The position numbers were made by a program, and so were the translations under genes. Below are positions 56,560 through 64,000 of a stretch of 64,000 nucleotides of DNA, piece after piece. Where the stretch lies: positions 36,725 through 100,724 of the forward strand of contig QNQO01006977.1 in NCBI GenBank assembly GCA_003290165.1. The letters run 5' to 3'. The notes beneath the pieces were generated by a model. That model had not been told where the DNA came from. It saw only the letters and a list, made by a program, of their open reading frames with translations, and searched no databases. How positions within the stretch are numbered: the first letter of the stretch is position 1; each line of letters begins with the position of its first letter. Origin of the DNA: Berberis thunbergii. Lineage: Eukaryota; Streptophyta; Magnoliopsida; Ranunculales; Berberidaceae.

Positions 56560-57418
56560 TTCAGAGAAAGTGGAGGTGAAAATGGCCTAAGCCCATAACC
56601 TAAACTCAAACCAAACCCAAAATCAAACCCTCAAACCCAAAACTTAACCCATAAACCCAAACTCAATGCCAAGCCCAATCCTACCCAATGAATATTCTCC
56701 CAATTATCCCATATCCAGATTTGATTCACTCCATGAATCATCCCTTTATCTCATCTCTATTAATTTTGCTCATTCTCTATAAATACAAGAGAAATGGATG
56801 AGAAAGGGGAGGACGAAAATGGAATCAAGCCTCAATAGCCAAATCGAAACCTCTTCCTTCACAAAGTGATTTTCATCACACCCATCACCACCTATCCATC
56901 TCTCACTCCCTCTCTGTCCAGATCACTCCGCCATCTCCGCCACCACCACCTTCGGACAGCATAACAACCACCACCATCATCCGAGGACCGCCACCGTGAA
57001 ACAGGGGCGTGACAACCCTGTTCACGTTAAAAACTTCACATCGCCACCGAGCACCACCATCACCCAAGCACCAGTCTTCATTTCGACATCTCTCTCTCTC
57101 ACACACAGTCACCGCCACCACAAGGCATTGCAAGCCGCCCTGTTCCACCACCCCGCGATAGAGCACAACCCTGCTCCTCTCCTCTCTATCCTCTCTTCGT
57201 CTCTGCCACCTTCCTGTCTCTCTCTCACAATTACCACCACAGAGCGGCGCGTCAGCGGCGCACAACTACCGCTGCAATAGGAACAAAACAGGGTCGTGCA
57301 CCATCTTTCTCTCGTTGTTTCCTCACCCTCTCTCTGCCTTCTTGCAGGTTCTGGAACAGGTTGGAGGACGAGATCAAATTGGCCTATTTATTAAGGCCAG
57401 TTAAGCCCGAAAAAAGTT
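56560..57418 (+). repeat. Putative LTR/leader of an Athila-like element
   Basis: C/A-rich sequence with a good TATA box (ctataaatacaag at about 56775) precedes a primer-site motif at 57421. Open frames here (for example 56996-57280) are composition-driven (Thr/Ser/His/Pro-rich). The left boundary and a matching 3' LTR are not found, so the length is a guess. Confidence 0.45.
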
Positions 57419-57420
57419 TT

Positions 57421-57437
57421 TGGCGCCGTTGCCGAGG
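57421..57437 (+). promoter_or_regulatory. Primer-binding site (Asp-tRNA type)
   Basis: TGGCGCCGTTGCCGAGG matches the complement of the plant tRNA-Asp 3' end used by Athila-type gypsy elements, except for one base. Confidence 0.7.
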
Positions 57438-58472
57438 AAGGTAGCGGTGTAATTGAATTTAAGATTTATTTTCACTAATTTAAAAAAAATTATTTTTATT
57501 TTTTTAAGTTCTTTTTACACTCATTTCGTGTTATTTGTTTGATTTTACAAAATACACGCTTCTCGAGGAAATTGGACGATCCTGAAACATCAAGCAAATT
57601 TTAATTTAAATTAAATTTTTTTGTGAGGAGAGTTTTAATTTTATTTTCCCTCGTTTTACGAGTGTGTGGTGTAATAATTTTTGTAAACTCTATTGTTTTC
57701 CATTTTTGATCACCAAAAAAAACCCTAAATTCTCTAAGTCAAAAGAAAATATAGGGAAACAATTTTAATTGTTACCCAATAATTTCTTGTGATTTAGAAA
57801 TCCGACTTCTAAGACTAAGACCAGTAAATTTATTTGCATGTGTTTATGTGTTGAGTGAAACGGATAAAAAGAAGTCGGACATTTTTTTTAATTGTGCTAA
57901 CTTTTTGTGCAGAACGGAATGCGCAGACTGTAAGTACTTTTAACTTACGCAACGTATTAGCGACCGGGTGCTTTATGTAATTGTTTGCAATTGTGTGTTG
58001 GTTGTTTAAATTATGTAATTGTGGATGCTAAACTTTAGTAATTCATAATAAGCAGACCCAGCTTCTAAATAGAAACTGGTGGGACTTGATATCCCCACCT
58101 CATCACTCTAGCTGTGTGCATCTAACGTCACATCGTTCTCACATCTATTGGCTTACAGAGCGGTAGCACAAGGAAATACTTAATTGGACCATTGTGACCT
58201 CCTTCTCTTGTGCGATAATCCGGTTTCTTTGAAACAAAACTCTAGCCTACTGATTTTGAACTTGCGGTGTAAAGTGTACACTCTTAGGATCAACTGGTAG
58301 CATCTATTGCTCTGTCATAAAGATTACATAAGAAATAATTGTCCCCCAAAGATAAAAAGATAATTGATCTCAAAAACGTTGATTGCTTAGGGAGGCATGT
58401 TTCTTGTGCATTTATTAGTTGTTGATTGCGTGTTAGTCTGTGTAATTTTTATACAGTTAGTGATTTAAAAAA
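57438..58472. other. Untranslated leader between primer site and gag relic
   Basis: AT-rich with no open coding sequence. It includes an ataatccggtttctttg region and a gttgattgcttagggaggc stretch typical of long gypsy leaders. No gene recognised. Confidence 0.4.
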
Positions 58473-59960
58473 AATGATGAACACAAGGGATTATCCAGCC
58501 TATTTTTTCGAGCAAGTCAATTCATTTTATGACATGCAACGACCTGATTATGATCCATATTTAGATTATTACAACCCAGGTTAGTACCATGAGGGCCCTG
58601 TAGACACTCCTCAGACTCCTCAAGCTTTCATTCCTGATAATGAGTCTCAATTTCATCAAGTTGTTCCTCCATCCAACACATCAAGGTTAGAGGATAACTT
58701 GAACCTTTTTATAGAGTGAACAGGAGAAATGCTTAAGCACAATTCTCAGGATATCACAGAATTGATAGTTATTTATCAACAAAACTCCCAAGCTATCCGG
58801 AAACTCGAGATGACTGTGAGTTAGATAGTTGAGTCACTTCCTGAGATAGAGTTAGAAAAATTCCCTAGCCAACCTATTTCCAACCCAAATGGTCAATTTG
58901 AAATTAGTGGCACATCTGACTCGGACAGTGAGATGTCCAATCCATTATTACCCTTAGGAATGGAAAACTGGTTGACAATCAGGTAGGAATGTCTGGCATA
59001 AGTGTTATTATATCTTCACCCAATTTTACACAGGTTGCATCCCTCTCTCATAAGAAGGCTGATAAAGCCTCATTTATTGATGAACTTGTAGATTCTAAGA
59101 CACTATAGACATCTTCTTCCCATGTTGACTCATTAGACATATGCCTTCCTAGTGACTCGTGCATAGAATCAAAATGTGAACATTCCTAGTAGGGATCAAT
59201 TCATACCATGTCATGCAAAATATGCAATCCACATCATATTCATATCCAATTAGCTCATTAGAGAAAACTAACATTTCTCCCTCATTCTAAGGAGAGCCTA
59301 GATTATATGAAATCCTAAGTTAGTCCATACAAGAGACATAACAATGTTAGCAGGCCATTAACAAACTTTTGGCTGAGATTTGGAATTTAAGGCTTCAAAA
59401 TGAAGCACTGATGAATGTTATGAATGAATGTGAAAAAATCAATTAGAGGAGAGTGAGAGATCTGATGAATTGTGCCACATTGATATACCTATATCAACTC
59501 CTCATACTTCCCCAGTAGAACAAGATGAATGGATGTAACCTGTGAGAAAATGTGATGGATAAGGATGTTGATGAATAATGAGGTTTTGTGTTCAAGAGGG
59601 TAAGATTGATGAACATGGTGAGCTTATAGAATTTTCTAGTCACTCCTTAACTGACTCATGTTTACTAATGTTATCGTGTCACTCATTATTTATCATACAT
59701 ACATTGTAAAGTTTAACACAAAAGAAGATCCAATTAAGCCACCATGTGGTAACATTCATCTTTTGACCATTGTTGAAACATCCATATCCAATACAAATGT
59801 GAAACCTGAGAAATTTGTTAACATTCTCCCCAGTATAAGGAAGTCTCCGAGTTTAGACTTGAATTGCATATTCCAAAAATCTTGGAGGATTATTTTGGAA
59901 AATGTGAAAAAATTGTGATGATCTTAAAGGGGTTGATGACCTATCCATGCCTAGCCCATG
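58473..59960 (+). pseudogene. Athila-like gag relic
   Basis: ATG near 58473 gives MMNTRDYPAYFFEQVNSFYD then MQRPDYDPYLDYYNPG before a TAG. Later in the same frame: MLKHNSQDITELIVIYQQNS, QAIRKLEMTVS, SLPEIELEKFPSQPISNPNG. NSxAIxKLE...FPSQPxxNPxGQ is the usual C-terminal gag segment of Athila/Tat-type elements, though the core gag fold is not evident. Beyond about 59000 frames are short with many stops, and no protease, RT or integrase is seen. Confidence 0.5.
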
Positions 59961-60414
59961 GCCTATCCTAGAACACCAAATTGATTTTGCTTCTTTTGAT
60001 AAATTTATCTAGTATCATTTTTTTGAGGAAATAATTTCTGAGCTAAAATTAGAATTTCATCTTGAAAGGTTTCCTTGGATTCATTTGTGGGGCATGTCAA
60101 ATCAATTGCATCTTATTGTACCATAACACGTGTTTTGTATGACCCACAAAATTTTAGGTTGTTATTGTATGATTTATTGTTAGACTAAGATATTAGTTAC
60201 ATATTAAGTCAAATGAATTAATTTTAAAAAAAAATTCTTTGAGTCTTAAAAAAACTCACTTGATTATGATTTGGTTGGAGCCTACTTTTGGATCTTAATC
60301 TAAGTCATTTGAGCACTCATGTCATTTAATGGTAAACCTTTTAAATATCTACTTATTATTATCTCTCTTTTGTTCATGTTTGACCCATAGTGTCTCATTT
60401 TAGAACATTAAGGA

Positions 60415-60455
60415 CAGTGTATGATTTAAGTTTGGGGTGGGGGGTGGCGAGTATC
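60415..60455 (+). other. G-rich polypurine-like tract
   Basis: gatttaagtttggggtgggg followed by ggtggcgag resembles the aagtttggggg motif common downstream of pol in plant gypsy elements. It may be an internal or terminal polypurine tract; no LTR start is clear after it. Confidence 0.4.
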
Positions 60456-62104
60456 AAAACTTATGTCTCATTTGAAAATGGATGTCCCAATTATTAAGTT
60501 AATTAAAAAATTGTTTTCGGTCTTTATAACCCGATTACTTATCCATGATGAGATTAGTTTTCATAAATATAGTTGCAAATGCTCCTGAGTGTAGGATTTG
60601 AAACTTGAAAGTTAGTAGCTTGTCAATATAGACAATAGTTTGTATTACTCATAAGCTAAGCGTTTCTAAGAGTTGCATTGAGAGCTGTGTTTTAGCTTTG
60701 ATGTTTATATTTAAAGTTGAAAAAGTGGATTAGTTATCTGGTGAACATGAGAATAATAGTGAAGACTTGGACCCTGCGAGATTTCTAACATTTTCTCTTT
60801 TCTGAGGTTATAAGCTAATTATGAATTTCTTGAGTCTTACATTATCTGTTGCATGATCTCTATAATTCTTTGTTTCTGTCAATAACTTATAATAAAACGT
60901 CAAAGTTGAATCACACCACTACAGTATTTATAAATACACCCAAGGCATAGAAAGCATGTTATTTTGGGAAATGAAGAAAAATCACTATTTGACTAGATTG
61001 AGCCTTTTAACCTACCCATGTATTATTTACCCTTGGAGTCAGTTTGAAGTCTGTCATATTATTAGTTTGGATGTTAACCCACTAATCGATTACCCTAAAA
61101 ATAACCATTATTTTCTTAACTGTGGTGTTTTTGAAAAAGATTGGGGATGAATGATTGAAGAAGGTTTTATCACATCAATGGATAGGTATATACCTCTTAG
61201 TGGCAAAACAAATAGAAATAAACTCACATTCCACTACCATTTTGTAAAAGGATACAAAAAAAAAAAAAAAAAAAACAAGTATCCCTTGTTTTCACATCAA
61301 CGAAGATGTAAAGCTCTTTCACAAAAAAAGAGTTAAGCCTATCCAAAATGTTCAACACTTACTCTTTCTTAAGCGTTGTTACAACCTAGTCAAAATCTTC
61401 TCTGATCTTTAGAAAATATGGTCAAAGTGAGGAAGGTAAATTAAGAAATACTGTGGTGAATGAATCAACATTCTCAGCGGATGATATTCTTTTTTGAGAT
61501 CATATTTATTATATTTTCGAATTTCAACCTTTTGTCTTGTTTGTAACTATTTCTTATCATTGTTTCATCATATTCAAATACATTTGAGAGAAAATAGCCA
61601 AATGTCTGAGTGATTTCATTATATACCTTGTGAGATTTGAAGTTGAAGCAAATTTTCTAGATTGTGATCCAGATATATGCCCATTTTTAAACTAAATTTT
61701 GTGACAAAGAAGATGATCAAATTCTTAATATAAACTTGAATGAATAATTCCTATGTCTTGGAATAGTGCTTATTGAAGGCACTTAGTGACTTAATATTGA
61801 TTGATAAGTTACATGGATACATATCTTAAAGCTTACGCAATCAAGTAGGAACTATCTGAGATTAAATAAGGAAAAAGTTAATTTTTTTTACTAAATTTTT
61901 GAGTCCAAGTCCCAAGTATCACTAATGTTGTAGTTATCAATTCTGGAAACCCTTACAAAACTACAACTCGTCCATTTGTGGAAACCTAGAGATTTAAGGT
62001 TTGTTGCATATGCTAAATGTAATCGTGATTCCTACGAATGTGAGTTAGGTTTTAGTTTTTATTTTCTTTTGCTTGAGAACTAGCAAAATGTAGGTTTGGG
62101 GATT
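60456..62104. other. AT-rich retroelement-derived spacer, no gene recognised
   Basis: Only short frames occur, including one with a poly-Lys run from an A tract near 61257-61275. It ends with aatgtaggtttggggattt, a second polypurine-like motif immediately before the LTR-like repeat at 62105. Confidence 0.4.
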
Positions 62105-63373
62105 TGATAAGCATATAAATGAGACATTTTATACTCTTAAATATACAATTGCTAAGTCCAATTATCTAATAAAATATCTCATTACGTGTATATTTTTGTA
62201 GAAATTCAAACATTAATCTCAAATCATACACAAAGTGGAAAAATAAGGCTAAGATCAACAAGTAGAAAAGCCATTGGAAGATCACATATGCATTGTCAAA
62301 TATCAAAAATTTTCAGGCCCAAAGACCCATGAAGTCAAACCCACAAAGTATCATCATCTACGGATCTTGAGGAAATCAACTTGAAGATTTGGACATCCAC
62401 ATGAAAATTTCATCACTTTACACTCCACCTAATTTCATTTTTACATTCTTTATTTTTACTCATCACTTTTACATTCTACCTTATTTCACTCCAAACATTC
62501 CACCTTCCACCCCATTACCTCTATCATAAGTCTCACCCTTCTTCACCTAAAATACCCCATACATGACACACTTGGAGAACACTTTTAAAACACTTTGGAG
62601 AGAGAAATAGTTGAAGCAGTTTGTAATTTAGAAAGAAATAAGTGAAGTTTGGCCTAGAGCTTACCATGTTTGGCTAACATCCCACCTTAGGTGTGGGTTA
62701 GCCCATGGGGGATCCAAGAAGGCTCTTTTGATCATTTATTTCCATTTTCACGTATTAAGAAGTATGTGTACTTAGATTGGTCTTGTAGCTTGGTTGCATC
62801 ATGAATCTATGAGGTAAGTTAGGTGTTTTGTGTTCATCGTATGAATTCAATTGTTTTCTTCTTCTATTCTTAAGTTCAAGATTAGATAAGTTTCTATACT
62901 TGCAATTTCTCTATAAGCTTCTTACAATGCTTACATATTATTAGTCTAAGTTTCATTGTGATTTGTTAGATATTTGTTGTTTCATTTAAGTATGGATTCC
63001 TTGTATGCTTTTAAATCCACATTTGATTCTTAGGTTACTAATATAACTTAAGCTTTAAATCATTTTGCTTATAATGCCATATTTTTCATCTTAAGATGAG
63101 ATGAGAATCTACCTTACGATGTGTTAATGAATTTGGGAAAAAAATTAATCTAAGAGTGCCTAATGGTGCCATTTACTCATGATGGTAAACTCAAAAACCC
63201 TAACTCTCACATTTAGGTTTTACTTTGCACTTTTTTTCAACATTCACCAATCACTTCTTTTCTAACTATATTAAGTTTCAAAAGAGATTTGAAGATTAGT
63301 TTTCCGAATTTTACAACTCTCCTTATAGGATTCGCCCCATACTAGCCGTTATCTAACTCAGTAGATAACCGAC
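62105..63373 (+). repeat. LTR-like repeat (~1.27 kb), intact copy with CACTA-3 empty site
   Basis: Begins TGATAAGCATATAAATGAG just after a polypurine-like tract and probably ends ...GATAACCGACA. The part 62380-63215 matches 39314-39675 plus 54272-54832, and the junction of those halves is uninterrupted here (ccatgtttggctaac at about 62665). It is likely the 3' LTR, or a solo LTR, of an Athila-like element. The exact 3' boundary is inferred from TG...CA only. Confidence 0.6.
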
Positions 63374-64000
63374 ACTTATGATAAGATTTGAGATCGATCA
63401 GTAAAGAAACCCTTTTCACAAAATTTCACCCCGCACCACTGCATATAAAAGTGAATATGATGGGTTTCTTTCTAGGAAAAAAAATCTGGCGAGACTTGTC
63501 CAGAAAACTTCAATCCTCTCTTGAGAAAACACAATTTCACCCATTTTTCAACAATTTCCGACCATTTTATTACCTTTGTTGCTCGATTTCAATCATTTTT
63601 GTAAGTGTCGTCCTTGATTTCCAACATTTTGTCGTTCATTTGCTAAATTTTTATTGTTATGAGCTTTATTTTGGACTATGGAAGCTTGTTTGAGCGTGTT
63701 TTGAAAGAAACAATACTTGGAAGCTTGAAGATGAAACATTTGTGAGTTCTCAGATTGTTCTCAAACCTTTGGAAACGAGGTTAGTTGAAGATAAATGAAA
63801 ATTTGAAAGAAAGAAAAACATCCTGATCTGGAGTTTACTTCTAACCATCCGAGAACATTAGGTTGAGTTTTTCGTCCCATCACAAAAAAATTCACGAGAA
63901 TGACTTTCAATGGGAGATGCAGGTTTGCATTTGATACAAGAGAATGGTAGAAATATTAGACCGTGCTACGGAGATTTTCATAGCTCTAGAAAGTGACTTA
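63374..64000 (+). repeat. Dispersed repeat, copy B
   Basis: 63688-64000 matches 28278-28592 (gaagcttgaagatgaaacat, ttgtgagttctcagattgtt, gagaacattaggttgagttt, gagattttcatagctctaga). Around 63405, aaagaaacccttttcacaaa matches 28259, but about 270 bp between these blocks are absent from copy A. It runs off the window end and lacks the LINE insertions. Confidence 0.75.

Noticed and set aside
56903..57280. Overlapping ORFs on both strands of 94 and 120 aa
   Set aside because: C/A-rich LTR/leader sequence gives open frames on both strands; the peptides are Thr/Ser/His/Pro or Gly/Arg/Val biased and match no family.

Overview
The window looks like a gene-poor, transposon-rich stretch of a plant nuclear genome, almost certainly a eudicot. 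The evidence is CACTA, Mutator-like, Ty3/gypsy and LINE elements with plant-type domains, GT-AG introns, and captured exons from plant gene families (MED8, XTH, ERD6-like transporter, EGY2, LL-diaminopimelate aminotransferase). I see no intact host gene, no tRNA or rRNA gene and no CRISPR array. The species cannot be told from the sequence.

Layout. 1-2.7 kb: a broken DOT2/SART-1 exon, a decayed CACTA end with hairpin repeats, and an RNase H-like relic. 2.7-5.8 kb: two adjacent long-TIR (Mutator-like) elements, separated and flanked by the same 9-bp word. 5.9-27.6 kb: one Ty3/gypsy (Tat/Retand-like) LTR element inserted in an ATT microsatellite. It carries a tandem LTR-gag duplication, a protease-like segment, a ~128-bp tandem array and an antisense ORF region, and is split by CACTA-1 (10453-21396, TSD AGT). 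27.6-37.9 kb: a dispersed repeat hit by two LINE insertions, one 5'-truncated on the minus strand and one near full length on the plus strand, both with target-site duplications. 38.4-39.1 kb: an ABCG/PDR transporter pseudogene. 39.3-54.8 kb: an LTR-like repeat split by CACTA-3 (39676-54271), which is itself split by CACTA-2 (41386-51159). 54.8-56.4 kb: a gypsy LTR and gag running in frame into a paladin-like phosphatase fragment. 56.5-64 kb: an Athila-like leader and gag relic, a ~1.27-kb LTR-like repeat that preserves the empty site of CACTA-3, and a second copy of the 28-kb dispersed repeat.

The most notable system is the pair CACTA-1/CACTA-2. They share termini and hairpin-rich subterminal arrays, lie in opposite orientations, carry no recognisable transposase, and are filled with exon fragments of many unrelated nuclear genes. 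CACTA-1 holds LPA3-like, MED8, eL15, cysteine synthase, uL1, RH7 and XTH pieces. CACTA-2 holds EHD, EGY2, J-domain, FAAH, ERD6-like, SMUBP-2-like and DAP aminotransferase pieces plus several unidentified exons. This is the pattern of multi-gene Pack-CACTA elements. Most fragments have frameshifts or stops; the J-domain fragment and one unidentified three-exon fragment are uninterrupted. Gene identities come from recognising protein families by eye, not from a database search.
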